64,000 nt of DNA from Toxonevra muliebris (taxonomy: Eukaryota; Arthropoda; Insecta; Diptera; Pallopteridae). Each line of letters opens with the position of its first letter. Positions within the stretch are counted from its first letter, which is position 1. A program made the translations under genes and the position numbers. The notes beneath the pieces were generated by a model that was not told the origin of the DNA, did not search any database, and worked only from the letters and a program-made list of their open reading frames with translations. The DNA lies in the NCBI GenBank assembly GCA_963691655.1, contig OY829328.1, positions 35,049,890 through 35,113,889 on the forward strand, in the 5' to 3' direction. This document shows positions 46,950 through 58,839 of the stretch, in pieces.

Positions 46950-49532
46950 AAAAAAAACAAAATTACAACACTGTACACCAGAAAATGTACAACCAGGGGC
47001 CAACCCCTCAATCTCACCTTTAGTGGACGAGGCATCCGGTCTTAGCACTGAGGGTGAGAGTAAAAATATGAGCATCGAATCTGATGGGGAGTCAGTTACC
47101 ATGACAGATCGGTGTACTGTAAGCACTGAGAATGAGGATACGTTACTCGCTTCATCCTAAAGCACCGTAGTTTCTGTGGCTACTCCGGAACCATAAGTCA
47201 AGCTTTCCGGGGCTGGCAGGCGAAGGCTAAGAAAATACTTGGCAAGTGGTCACATTTTTCAGAGTGCACGAGCTCTTGCCTTGCAGACTTATGCCGTCGC
47301 CGGCACGCCTCGGAGCAGGACGGCTCCCAAACGTCAGAGGTCAGATGGTTCAACGTCCGGCTTTAATCTTCCGAAGAAGAAGGCAACACAGGTCACTCCA
47401 ACACCAACGGAGAAGGCAGTGCCTACTTTTTTGGAGATGCTCGGCTGTGATAGGATCGGGGTTGTACCATCTGACTTTCCAACGACAATATGGTCTACGG
47501 AATAATTGGCAGTGATCCGAGGCCTAATTTTGAAACAAATCCTAGAACCTCATGGCTCTACAAAGCCTAAGTTTCTAGGATAGACTTTCAAAGCAGGCTG
47601 GCTCACTTTTGCGTGCAAAAATGAGGACACTGCAAATTGGTTAAGGGCGGTAATGCCCACTCTCACTCTTTGGGAGAATGCCTCCTTGAAGGTTGTGGAT
47701 GAGGCAGAAGTGCTTAAATCACAAATATATGTGGGGTACTTCCAAGGAGTGAGTGAAATGCCAAACAGTGACATTTTGGGCTATTTAGACGCTCAAAACA
47801 GCGGACTGAGGGTCGGGGACTGGAGGATTCTATATAGAATCCAGAAAGCCGCTGTTGCTGAGCTCACCATAGCTATGGACCCTGAGTCCGCTGCCACGGT
47901 AGACATGGAAGTCATAAGCTATGCTTCTGATTTAGCTCGAGTCTGCTTCGTCCTAGGCAGCAGTGCCCGCACTGCTTGGCGTCCTGTCTCTGAGAGACTG
48001 AGGAAGTGGGAGAGTAAGGACCTTGGAGAAGTGGCCTTCTTCAAAAAAGATAGGCGCGGTAGGAAATGACGAATTTCCTACCGCCTTCACATAGGCACCT
48101 TAAGTGCCTCCAAATCAACCTGCACCATGCCAGAGCAGCCTCTTATGTGCTCAGCATGAAGGTTGACACTGAGGCCATGGATTTTGTAGCAATACAAGAG
48201 CCATGGACCTATGCGGGGACCATAAAAGGTCTAGCAACAAAAACATGTTAGTTAATTCACAACACAGAATGTGAACGCCCTAGGGCTTCTATTTTAATAA
48301 GCAACAAATTAAAGTACATTCCCATTTCAGAGTTTGTACAGAACGACCTGGTGGCGGTTAGGGCGGCAGTACCCAGCGCCAAGGGAAACACGGAAGTTGT
48401 TCTGGCTTCAGCATACCTTCCTGGCGACGTCAGCGAGGCACCAACAATATCAGTAGTGGATCTTGTTGAATACTGCCATGTAAGGAGACTACAGTGGATC
48501 CTATGCTGCGACGCCAATGCACATCATACCACCTGGGGAAGCTCAGACATCAACAACAGAGGTGAGTCTCTCTTTAACTTTATTACTAGTAACAAGATAG
48601 TGATAGCGAATAGGGGGACGAACCTACTTTTATGAACATAGTACGTAGAGAGAAGTTTGATCTCACTTTGGCGACACAATATATTTATAACCTTATTTCT
48701 AATTAGAGAGTATCCAATGATGTCTCGATGACAGAGGATAAACGTCATATTAGAAACCCTAGAAAAACCGAATGGTCTTTATACTGCTTTCTTCTCGAAG
48801 AAAGCATTAACCGCTCTGAGGAACCTATAATAAATTCCCAAGAGCTGGACTTCGAAGTAAACGAACTCCAAAACAATATTAACAAAGCCTTCGAAAACAA
48901 CTGCCCCATTAAGGAAAAATCTTCTCATAGAGAAGTTCCTTGGTGGAGCAAAGAGCTGGCGCAGCTAAGAAGCAATGCCAGAAGGCTTCAGAATTGAGGA
49001 AAATCTACAGAAGACTGGTCAGCCTATAGAAATGCCCTAACAACATACAATAGGGAGTTAAGAAAGACCAAAAGAGCAACCTGGAGGAAGTACTGTAAGA
49101 GCATTGAACAGCTCCCCACAGTAACAAGACTCCAAAAATCTCTAGCCAAGGACCACTCAAATGGCAATCAAACATTGAAATAACTAGACGGTTGTGTCAG
49201 ATCTAACAACACCTCAATGCCTCAGGGGATTCAGTTCCTAGAGGCAAACAGGAGAGATATAGGTTTGGCATGTAAGATTTTCCACTCTAACAGAATTAAA
49301 TGGGCAATTGCCACATTCAGCTATAAATCACCAGGGAGGGACGGTATTCACCCTTGTCTTCTACAGCAAGGTGTTGAAATCCTAACGCCCACTCTAGTAA
49401 AAATATACAGGGCAAGCCTTACATTAGGCTACATATCATGTAACTGCACTGAAGTGACTGAAGTGAGGGTGGTTTTCATACCGAAGGTGGGCAAGAAGGC
49501 GGAACTTACGCCGAAGGCCTTCCGACCAATAA
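46950..49532 (+). mobile_element. Second LOA/R1-like LINE, 5' and middle part (right copy)
   Basis: Same element as 39290-41340 but longer. It has ORF1 with acidic N-terminus and DUF4780-like domain ending RRGRK at 48069, then ORF2 from 48066 (LKCLQINLHHARAASYVL, FVAIQEPWTYAGT) and endonuclease (ILCCDANAHHTTWGSS). It continues past the duplication edge into an RT N-terminus (TFSYKSPGRDGIHPCLLQ, VVFIPKVGKKAELTPKAFRP). ORF1 and ORF2 overlap by 4 bp (ATGA), suggesting coupled translation. Several stops are present. It is cut at 49532. Confidence 0.8.
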
Positions 49533-49960
49533 CTCACAGCACGACCATTCCACGGCCGTCTTTGCCTGCCTGCAGTCAGTGGCCTCTTTCCATCTTTTAC
49601 AATGTTTAGATTTTATCCACTGTCTTATTAGGCCTTCCACCAATCCATCATCAATGGCGAAGCATGGTTCTGATCCACAAAACTCGTCTGCTGAACCTTT
49701 TTTAGCCAAAAGATCAGCAGTTTCATTTTGCTCTATGCCTGAATGTCCCCTCACCCACATCAATGTAAGCTCGTTTACACGAGTGCTCTCGTTGAGTTTT
49801 GGACTAGAGGTTATATCTGTCCGCTGCATTTACTTAATCACCGACTGATTGTCAAGGGCAATGACAATTCTCTTGCCATTGACCTGGTTCTCAATAAGGT
49901 GGTCCAGTGCATACACTAAACCCAGCATCTCTGTCTGATGTAGCTGCTAAGTGGTATACG
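49533..49960 (-). mobile_element. Inverted LINE RNase H fragment
   Basis: On the minus strand: MLGLVYALDHLIENQVNG, then IVIALDNQSV, then ELTLMWVRGHSGIEQNETAD and LLAKKGS. This is a LINE RNase H (D..QSV, GHSG.E.NE.AD) facing the plus-strand RT that ends at 49532. It ends WSCCELLVGRPS at the junction. Confidence 0.75.
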
Positions 49961-52853
49961 GAAAATTGCTTACCACAAAGCAAAAAGATGGAGATGCATT
50001 TAAATTGTATTTAAGTAAAGATATTAAATCAATAAGTTAAAGAAAATGGATGGCTAAAAAAGTTCCTTTAATACTGACCTACCCTTCATAGAAAATTTTA
50101 TAAAATAGGTATACATATGTATTATGATGAAATGATTGTAATCTGTCTAAAAGACAGACACACGATAAAATCTCAACCTTCTCTACGAATTATAATCTAA
50201 ATGTTAGCCTTGACACAAGCCTAATAATACAGTGGTGGAGGAAAATATGACCAGAAAATATTTTCTATCAAAACAACCTAAAAAATTCTACCAAAACTTT
50301 TTCTATCAAACAAAACATAATTTCGCAGACTTTATACAGTTTTTGTGGGTCAATTTAAAACTCTAGAAACTAGAACTAGAAAATTTTACCTTATTATGAA
50401 CACCATTTTTATAACTATGTACATATCAAAAAGTTATAATCAAATAAAGTAACAACAAAATCATTCTGGGCCTCTAAACAATGCAAAGCACAGTGTTTCT
50501 CTTTTGACTAAACATGGCAAAAATTTATGGAATTAATTAATCCGAAAAAAAAATTGTATTTTAAGTGAAAAAAAATACTTGAAACTTCAAAATCTAGAAT
50601 TTCTAAAAAATTTTTCAGTTTTTCATTAATTTTTTTTATGCAACTATAGAATCTTGCGATTAACACTGACCATAAAAGCTTCATCATGGAAAAGGTTCGT
50701 TCAGCTGAAGTTCCCAGGATATATAAAAAAAAACTCTGCTGATTTTTCGGGATATTTCAGTAGTAAACAAGTGAACAATCACTTGCTTGCGCATGAGAAC
50801 TTTGCCGGTTTTCCGGTAACATTTATTATGCTGTTCGATTATTACCATATTGTGTTTGTTAAAATGATCTTATCGAAAAGCTTAAATATTTCTGATCTGG
50901 ATCGAATACGGTTAGTGAATCGAATACCGGCAACGGCGTGTACTTTTAATTAATTAATTATAGTAACTTGGCCAGATTTTTTGGAACCCGGGACACTTTT
51001 AAAATAAATGTCCGAACTACCCAAAAATGTGATTGCAGCATATATGTATTTATATGTGTATTGGTGAGAGAGAAGAATTATAATTGGTCGCTTTCACGGC
51101 TGTACAACTGTTGGAAACGGTAATCGCTACGTCTTTGAATGGATTTTTACAAAAGTAGATTTTTAAAGCAAAAAAAAAAGATAATACAAATAACGCGTCT
51201 ACAATCATATTCCCTCAAAACGTAGTTAATCTGTATCTACTTCATTTTTTATAATTTCTATTGAGCACAATCTTTTACTAACACATACTTCCACAAACAA
51301 CTGTTTAGGACTGTCAATCAGAAAGTGTTGAGTAAGTAGCGCAGAAAATTTTCCCTGGTACCGTTAAATTATGGGAATCATATTTAATGCTATTTTAATA
51401 AGTTTTTGCTGCACATCACGACTTTAACCTAAAAAATCAGAGACAATTCTACCAATTCTGTGGTAACTACTAACAGATAGGACTAAGCTTTGTGCAAGTT
51501 TGGACCTGGCCGCTTTTTCCAGTGGGTTCCCTGTGGTAAATTGTTTTCACACTTGAATATTCTTAATTGCTTCCAGCAACAGTGCCTTTGGAAAGGATAT
51601 TTTATACCGCAGCGCTTATTCAAACTAGCCTGAGAAATACGCTGGAAATAGAGTTAAGAAAAGTTACAACAATTTGTCAGTTGCTAATTTTGAATATTAA
51701 TGAAAAATTATAATTTGCCCTTAAAACGAATAGATCATTTTCTTTTCCACTTTCCCTATTTCTCTTCAATTACACATTGAATACAGTAGTTTTGAATAAA
51801 GTATAGCAAATACATCCTGAAAATATTGCTTATTAATTTAAAGGCAATAATCATAATCGTAACCGGCGGATGCTACGAGATCTTTCTTTAAAACTCAAGT
51901 CTCGAATAATTTTGGCTAGGTAAGAAGATAATTGTGTTTTTTACGTATTTAAGTGAATTGAAAATCACTGAATTAATTTTAAAATAGCAGCATTTATGCA
52001 AAAACATAATTATATAGTTATGGTCTTCATAAAAAAATAAAGTAAAAGCCCTGTAAACTTTGTAAATCGCATAAACACGTAAACACGCTGCCACATTTCA
52101 TATAAATTTTGACAAATTTTTACTCTTTATGTTTATATTTAAGAGGTCATAGTCGCATAGCGGAAAATGGAGTGATTTTTGAGATTGTTTTTTTTTCGGA
52201 TATTGTAAACATTTTATTAAAAAAACATTCTTTGCTATTTATAAATATATATTTCAACAAGTTATACAAGAAATTACACACAGAAATATTGGAAATTATA
52301 GAAGTTAAAACGATTCTAGCGGACCACTTCTGGAAAAGTTTTTTCCGTGGCAATTTAGTAAATCCAGATTTGTTTGAAATATTGAATAATCAAGTTGGTG
52401 AACGAAGGATTTTCAATAATAGTTATTTGTGGTAAGATGGGGGATGCTCAAAGTTAAAATTTAAGGTTTTTTTCATGAAAAAATCGTTAGCTTTTTATAG
52501 AAATAAAATCGAACTATTCTTAAAAAAGAAAACAAAAAAACTTCATAATTGCTGTATAAATTCTTGATATCAAATTTGATAGCCAACATTTTCATTTAAT
52601 TTTTGTTTTCACAAAACACATACAAAAATTCTTCTTTTTCTCCAAACTTATCAAAAATAATTGTGTCCAGCCAGGTTGCTCTATTCAAAACACTCTGCAA
52701 CTTTGTAAAACGCGAAAATAAGTACACAAACTAAAGACAGACGGACCTACCAGGTAGAAGAAAGTAAAAAAAAGCTATGCTATTCAAATTAATGCGTAAA
52801 TGATACGAAGAAAACAAGAATGAAATCATTATTACTAATTACATCCATACATA
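49961..52853. other. Intronic/intergenic DNA without recognised genes
   Basis: AT-rich. One plus-strand frame at 52109-52435 (108 residues) has no recognisable motif. It probably lies in the long intron between kinase exons 54235 and 46633. Confidence 0.4.
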
Positions 52854-54197
52854 AAGAGTGAGATCGAAAAAATCTTAACACACGTTTTACCTAATAATTT
52901 TTTTTGGGTATAAAATTTAAAAATTTCTTTGATCTAGTTTTCTTTAAAAAATATGTCAGTTGTTATTTTTAATAGCAAACATGTTGATTTATTGTGAGTT
53001 TGATCAAAATGAGTAAAGAAAAAGAAATACGTCTTAAAATTATTAAAAATTTTCAAACAAATTCAAATTGGTCCTACAAAAAATTGGACAAAGAATTGAA
53101 GGTCTGCCGTCAAACTGTTTCCAATGTTATTAAACAGTTTCAGAAGAATTTGACCATCGATAGGAAGCCTGGTTCGGGAAGAAAACAAGGACCACATGAT
53201 ATTGGGAAAGCCAAGAAAATAGAAAGCATATTGAAAAGGTCTCCAAACACATCTGGTAGAAAAGCTGCCCGGTTAGCCCAGTGCTCTGACTATTTGGTGC
53301 GAAAAGTTAAAGCCAATGCAGGTTTGAAAACATACAAAGTCCAAAAAGTTCCAGACAGGAATGCTGCAAAAAATTTAGACGCCAAAAATAGGACTCTGAA
53401 ATTAAAATCGAATTTCATACAAAAATATTCATGTTGTATAATGGACGATGTATGTATTGGCAGATTTTACGCAGCTTCCGGGTCAAAATGTTTATGTTGT
53501 TAATGCTCGAGGAAATTTCGAAGAACAATTTAGAATCCAAAAGCAGACAAAATTTCCTAAAAAATTCCTGGTATGGCAAGCTATATGTAGTTGCGGCAAA
53601 AGAAGCAAGTCATTTGTTACAGTGGGCTCTATAAATACCGAAATATACATAAAAAAATGTTTGAAAAAAAGACTTCTTCCTTTCATAAGAGAGCACAATG
53701 TGTCCACATATTTTTGGCCCAATTTGACATCATGTCACTACGGCAAGAAAGCTCTGGAGTGGTACCAAAGTAATAACATAGTTTTTGTACCAAGAGAGGC
53801 CAATCCTCCAAATTGTCCGGAGCTAAGACCAGTGGAGAGATATTGGGCTCTTGTGAAAAGAAACTTAAAGAGCACAAAAGAGGTTTCCCAAAATATCGAA
53901 GATTTTAAAAGGAGATGGGCAAACTGTTCCAAAAAGGTGTCTGAAACAACTATCAAATCTTTAATGGAAGGCTTACAAAAAAAGGTCCACGAGTTCATAA
54001 ATAGTGGTTAGAACCATAAATAAAAGTTATATTTTTCTGTAATTTGTAAAATATTATCAATTATATATCAGTTATATTTTTCTGTAATTTGTAAAATATT
54101 ATCAATTAAATAAAAAAAAATCAAAATTCTAAGGTCAACCGATTAAAAATTATTTAATTTTATATATATATGTTAAGATTTTTTCGATCTCACTCCT
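52854..54197 (+). mobile_element. Tc1/mariner element, DD37E type (copy 2), frameshifted
   Basis: A 1,344-bp near-complete element flanked by TA (52852-52853 and 54198-54199), with terminal repeats AGGAGTGAGATCGAAAAAAT (left end AAGAGTG). The transposase runs 52994-54011 in two overlapping frames. First come the HTH domains (SNWSYKKLDKELKVCRQTVS, ARLAQCSDYLVRKV). Then after a 5-bp deletion exactly at the first catalytic motif comes the rest (LVWQAICSCGKRSKSFVTVG, then PPNCPELRPVERYWALVKRN). The second catalytic aspartate position reads Asn (FWPNL). It is therefore inactive. It sits in a kinase-gene intron, antisense to the host gene, 37 bp from the donor at 54235. Confidence 0.9.
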
Positions 54198-54234
54198 TAT
54201 GTATGGTATGCACGTATGCAGAGGCATTACTTAC

Positions 54235-54354
54235 ACATCACTTTGAGTTGTGTACACCTGGTGTGTCATCGATTCCAATGCTAACCATTTAATGGGTAAC
54301 ATTCCATTACCAGTTTTCTTATAAATGTTTTCTTCGTAAATATCTCGACTCAGG
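54235..54354 (-). CDS. Receptor tyrosine kinase, activation-loop exon
   Basis: A 120-bp minus-strand exon, acceptor AAAATAG and donor GT|GTAAGT. It encodes [19 protein letters not shown], then [20 protein letters not shown]. This is the activation loop (two candidate autophosphorylation tyrosines) and the P+1 loop with ALES in place of APE. The [23 protein letters not shown] pattern is most like insect Torso and FGF receptors. It joins in frame to the DFG exon at 54424 and to the WSYG exons. Confidence 0.92.
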
Positions 54355-54422
54355 CTATTTTAAGAAATATTTCAACAAAGATTAAAAATATAAACAAAAT
54401 AAATGCAAACAAAAAAATCTTA

Positions 54423-54536
<114 letters not shown>

Positions 54537-54616
54537 TTACGATATATTTTGAAATTGTAGGTAATATTTTTAAAATGTAAAAATTTCAGAGGGTTCAGAG
54601 GATTTTAAGATTCTTC

Positions 54617-55372
54617 ATGAAATATAATAAGCCTACTTGCCATATGTACAACCTTGCAAATGCAAAAACAGCATTCCTCAATGGAAAGCTAGACGAAACG
54701 ATTTATATGAAGCAACCACCAAGATTTGCAGCCACAGAAAACGAAAATCATGTTTGTCTCTTGAGGAGAAGTATATACAGTTTGAAGCAGTTGGCAATAG
54801 TTTGGAATAAGACGTTGACGACTTAATTGTCGCAAGTAAACATGATGATTTGCTAAGACTATGTGAACGTGTAATTTCATTAAAATTTGTAATAAAAAAT
54901 CTCGGTACAATATCCAATTATCTCGGAACAGAAATGCAAACGGGACTTTCGCAATCAATCAATTCTCATATATTACAAATTTCGTCAAGGATTTTTGATT
55001 GGCGAACGCAAAAATATCAGAAGTGCCAAACAATGTTCCATATGAAAAGGGCGCTGAATCATAAATGCTTATCATCAATGACGAATATCGGTGTTTAATC
55101 GGCTGTCTACTATATGTATCGTTGAACACATGACCCGATATATCAGATGCGGTATCAATTTTGGCACAAAAGGTCAGCAAGCCGAATCAAGATGATTGGA
55201 AAAAGCTCAAACTTGTATTCAAATACTTAGAAGGCACTGCCAGCTTATCATTATTGTTTGGTAGAGTAAATGAGCAAAATAAATACTTCGGTTATGCTGA
55301 CGCGTATTGGGGAGAAAGACGAGTCGATCGAAAGTCAAATAGTGGATTTGTAATTCAACTTTAGGCTAGTCT
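54617..55372 (+). mobile_element. Ty1/copia retrotransposon remnant, 5' part
   Basis: Plus-strand pieces of copia reverse transcriptase: NAKTAFLNGKLDETIYMKQP, then VCLLRRSIYSLKQ..VWNKTL, then DDLIVASKHDD, NLGTISNYLG and WKKLKLVFKYLEGTASLSL..GYADAYWGERR. Stops and gaps break the frame and the catalytic YVDD is reduced to DD. The RNase H continues beyond the LINE at 58362. Confidence 0.85.
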
Positions 55373-58361
55373 ACGCTTCTAGGTCATGTTTGCTAATTAA
55401 AAAATGCTATAATAGGTGAGTCTCTTTTTGATTATATACTTAGTACTAGTTTGCTGGTATGTAACATTGGGTGCGAGCCAACTTTCATTACTGCTAACAT
55501 GAGGGAAGTGCTCGACATTACTCTTGTGACTGACTATTCGTCACACATTGTGAAAAACTGGAGGGTCGGTAAGGAACACTCGCATTCCGATCATCAATAC
55601 ATTGAGATCTATCTTGATATAGTGAAACCGGATAGTTCTCCTTTTATCAACAGAAAAAAGACCAACTGGGAAAGGTATAGATTTATTCTAGTTAACTCTT
55701 TAGCATCTGAGAATTATGGTCCTTTAGAAACTAGAAAACAAATTGACGACATGGTCGTATTGTTGACTAAATCTTGCAATAAAGCTACTGATTGCGCATG
55801 GCCCACTAGTAAAAAAAAAGGGGGAAATCAAAACCACCTTGGTGGTCACCAAATATATCCGCCCTAAGGAAGGAGTGCCATAGACACTTCAACCTGGCTA
55901 AACGCACCAACGACTGGTCAACCTATAAAACACACAGCAGATCCTTTAAAAAAGAAGCAAGGAAACCACAAAGGGAATCCTGGAGGAGCTTCACTAGTAG
56001 TATAGAGGAGACCTCCGAGGCAAGCCGTTTGCGCAAGCTTCTAAAATCTGCCCCTGCTACACTTAGCTACATCAGAAACCAGATGATCAATGGACATCAT
56101 CTAGTTTAAAAACATTGGAGGTTCTGGTAGGCATTCAATTCTCGGGCTGCATGTCGTACCTGGGACTGAGCAAATGCCTCCCTCAACCTCCACGAACCTT
56201 GCCAACACCATTATTACTGTCAGCTGAATAAGGTGGGCTATCCAAAGTTTTAAACCATTTCGGTCACCGGGACCAGATAATATAATTCCCGCTGAACTTC
56301 AAATAGTGCTACCTTGGCTAGAAATTATTTCAAAGCCTGTTTAAACCTCTCATACATTCCACTGAAGTGGCGAGAGGTAAATGTCGTCTTCATCCCTAAG
56401 GAGGAAAAGCATCACACTCCAAGTAGAAGGACTACAGACCGATAAGTTTGTCTTCCTTCGTCCTAAAAACTTTAGAGCGACTAATAGATATCCACATTGG
56501 GGAAACCATTAACCCCTTAAGGCTATCTAAGTCCCAGCATGCCGACACTAAGGGCAAATCTGTAGAGACAGCTCTCCACTCCTTGGTTCATCAGATTGAG
56601 AAATCGATGCACCACAAAGATTATGCTCTTGCCGTCTTTCTAGACATAGAAGGCGCCTTTAACAATATTACACCCGAAGCAATTACCTCATCACTGAAGA
56701 ATCTTGAGATCGATGCTTCGCTTACGAAATTGATTGACCAGATGCTAAAAAACAGGGCAATCAATTCGACACTAGGCAACTCATCCATCAGAAGATTCGC
56801 GAACAGAGGCACACCTCAGGGCGTCTCTGGAACCTAGTCTCTGGCAAATATGTGAGCACGTTAACAGAGCTAATTCAGGGAAGTCTGGTGCAGCAGATGT
56901 GGCATGAAAATCAACCCAAGTAAAACGGAATTAGTCCTATTTACAGGGAAACAAACCATCCTAGATAGGGTGAAAAAAGCCTCAGTTGCGCTCTATTCTT
57001 CCAAAAGAGCCATTGGCAGAAGGTGGGGTTTGCAACCTAAAGTAGTTCTCTGTCTTTACAGAGCTGTAGTCAGACCTATACTATACTGCTTTATGGTGTT
57101 ATGGTTTGGTGGACATCTCTCTCGCGGGAAAATACACAGCAAACCTGCGGCCATAAGATTAAACATAGTCTCACTATGGACCAATTCTAGCTACGGGCAT
57201 TCTTGTATATTACAAGATACGAGTAGCTCAATTCTCAAGAATATCGACTACACTCTTGCTAAGTCCTCTTTTGATAATAAATTTATCACGCATATTCCCA
57301 CCAGACAGGAATAAGCGGAGGGTCAGTTCAGCTAGGTAAATTCATTCAGCTCTATACGGATGGCTTCAAACTGGACAGTAGAGTGGGAGGAGGTATCTTT
57401 GAAAACAGTCTGAACATTCAAAAATCTTTTCGCCTTCCGGACCTCTGCAGCGTGTTTGAAGCAGAGGTAACGGCAATTAAAAAAGTAGCTGACTGGCTGA
57501 AGTGCAGTAAATTATCACCATGTGATATTTACATCTTCACGGATAGCTAAGGAGCCATTAGATCACTTAATAGTGTAATTACTACCTCCAAAGTAGTCTC
57601 CAAATGCCGACTATTTCTAAATGAGATATCTGAGCGTTTCAAGGTACACCTGTATTGCGTACCAGGTCATAGTGACATTTCGGGTAATTCTAAAGCCGAT
57701 GAGCTGGCAAGGGTAGGCACAACATTCCCTACTCCTCGTGTAGACCCAGGTATGCCTATGGCAACTTGCAAACTGAACATATATAGCCAAATGGTTCACA
57801 TAGCTAACAAAAGGTGGAGATAAACGTGCACGTGCTCTCACACAAAACTAATTTGGCCCTCCTACAAACCAAAAAGGTCAAATTCTCTAGCTTCGCTAAA
57901 TAGTCCTTTTATTAGCAGCACTAGCAATAATCACTGGACATTGTCTGATTGGCAGACATGGCATGCCATGGCAGATTGGGGCTACCATCAAGTGACTTCT
58001 GCAGAAGCTGCCTAGACGAGGAAGAGGAGGAAACTACTCTCCACTTTCTCTGTAACTGCCCAGCGCTTGCCACATGTATACTAAAATCATTAGGTCAACC
58101 CTTTTACAGCAGTCTTGCTGACCTCAAATCTGCTGACATCAGAGATTTAGTTAAGTTTATTAAAACCACAAAATAGTTCAACTCTACTTAAGTTATCTAC
58201 CTTACTGTGAATCTGCTGGCAGCAGGGATTCTACAGTTTAGAGAACCACAAAGTTCATTGTAAGATTAGTGAATTGTGGATAAGCCACGTGGTATAACAA
58301 CGGGCCTAATTGGCCTAAGTAGGTCCTATTATGATAGGACAACCACTTTAACCTAACCTAT
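55373..58361 (+). mobile_element. LOA-like LINE inserted in a copia element
   Basis: Order: endonuclease C-terminus (MREVLDITLVTDYSSHIVKN, HSDHQYIEIY), an RT N-terminal region (FRSPGPDNIIPAELQ, frame-shifted), RT (LSSFVLKTLERLIDIH, DYALAVFLDIEGAFNNITP, then NRGTPQG), thumb (MKINPSKTELVLFTGKQ), RNase H (FTDS, YCVPGHSDISGNSKADELA) and zinc knuckle (CRSCLDEEEEETTLHFLCNC). Between TPQG and MKINPSKTE the catalytic YADD block is deleted. The tail has GGTATAACAACGGGCC..GGCCTAAGT and ends TTTAACCTAACC. Imperfect AACT(AT)TTAG repeats flank it. Confidence 0.85.
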
Positions 58362-58510
58362 TTAACTATTTAGTGGCACAATTAGCTGGAGTTGCAAGAA
58401 ACACATATGCTTATCTCTTTCGTCTACTGAGGCAGAATTTATTGCTTTCTCTGAGGCATACAAAGAGATAATTTTGTTTATACTTCTGAATATGTTCTTG
58501 CTCCTTATAC
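58362..58510 (+). mobile_element. Ty1/copia remnant, 3' part (RNase H)
   Basis: Frame-shifted SGTISWSCKKHICLSLSSTE then AEFIAFSEAYKEI is the C-terminal RNase H of copia, directly continuing GFVIQL at 55364. This shows the LINE interrupted the copia copy. No LTR was recognised. Confidence 0.8.
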
Positions 58511-58839
58511 AGAGAGTGAATAGGCAGTGATGGATTTTAAATACTTTAATAACAGGCTTACAAGCTTTCTTTCAACTCTTTCACCGAACTTGAACGAATC
58601 AACTGTAAAGGGAAAACGGCAATAAAATTAAATATGTAATTGCATTCATCTATGTTTACCCACATGTGTGAGCAAAAATTGTGTAAGTGCGTTTTAATTA
58701 CTTTAAGTTCAGAGTAAATTGTTTTATAAAAGAGCACCAAACTATTTATCGATTTAGTATCGATTCAAATTTCAAAGAAAAACACAATTAAGTTAAAACG
58801 CGATACCTTGTGACAGCGTAGAAAGCAATGCATACTCAC
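58511..58839. other. Intron DNA next to the kinase-insert exon
   Basis: No feature other than the splice donor side of the exon at 58840. Confidence 0.5.

Larger units (their letters stand above)
41641..49006. repeat. Segmental tandem duplication, right copy
   Basis: Second copy of the block at 30711-41340, shortened by loss of most of the minus-strand LINE and much of the LOA-like LINE. It keeps a complete hAT MITE (45027-45602) that is truncated in the left copy. The 300 bp between copies (41341-41640) is unique in the window. Confidence 0.9.

Noticed and set aside
49533..49960. Twin-priming explanation for the inverted LINE piece
   Set aside because: Twin-priming inverts the 5' segment upstream of a forward 3' end; here the order is the reverse.
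52109..52435. 108-residue plus-strand frame between LINE and mariner
   Set aside because: No motif or conservation clue, in AT-rich intron-like DNA; its opposite strand has a similar-length frame.
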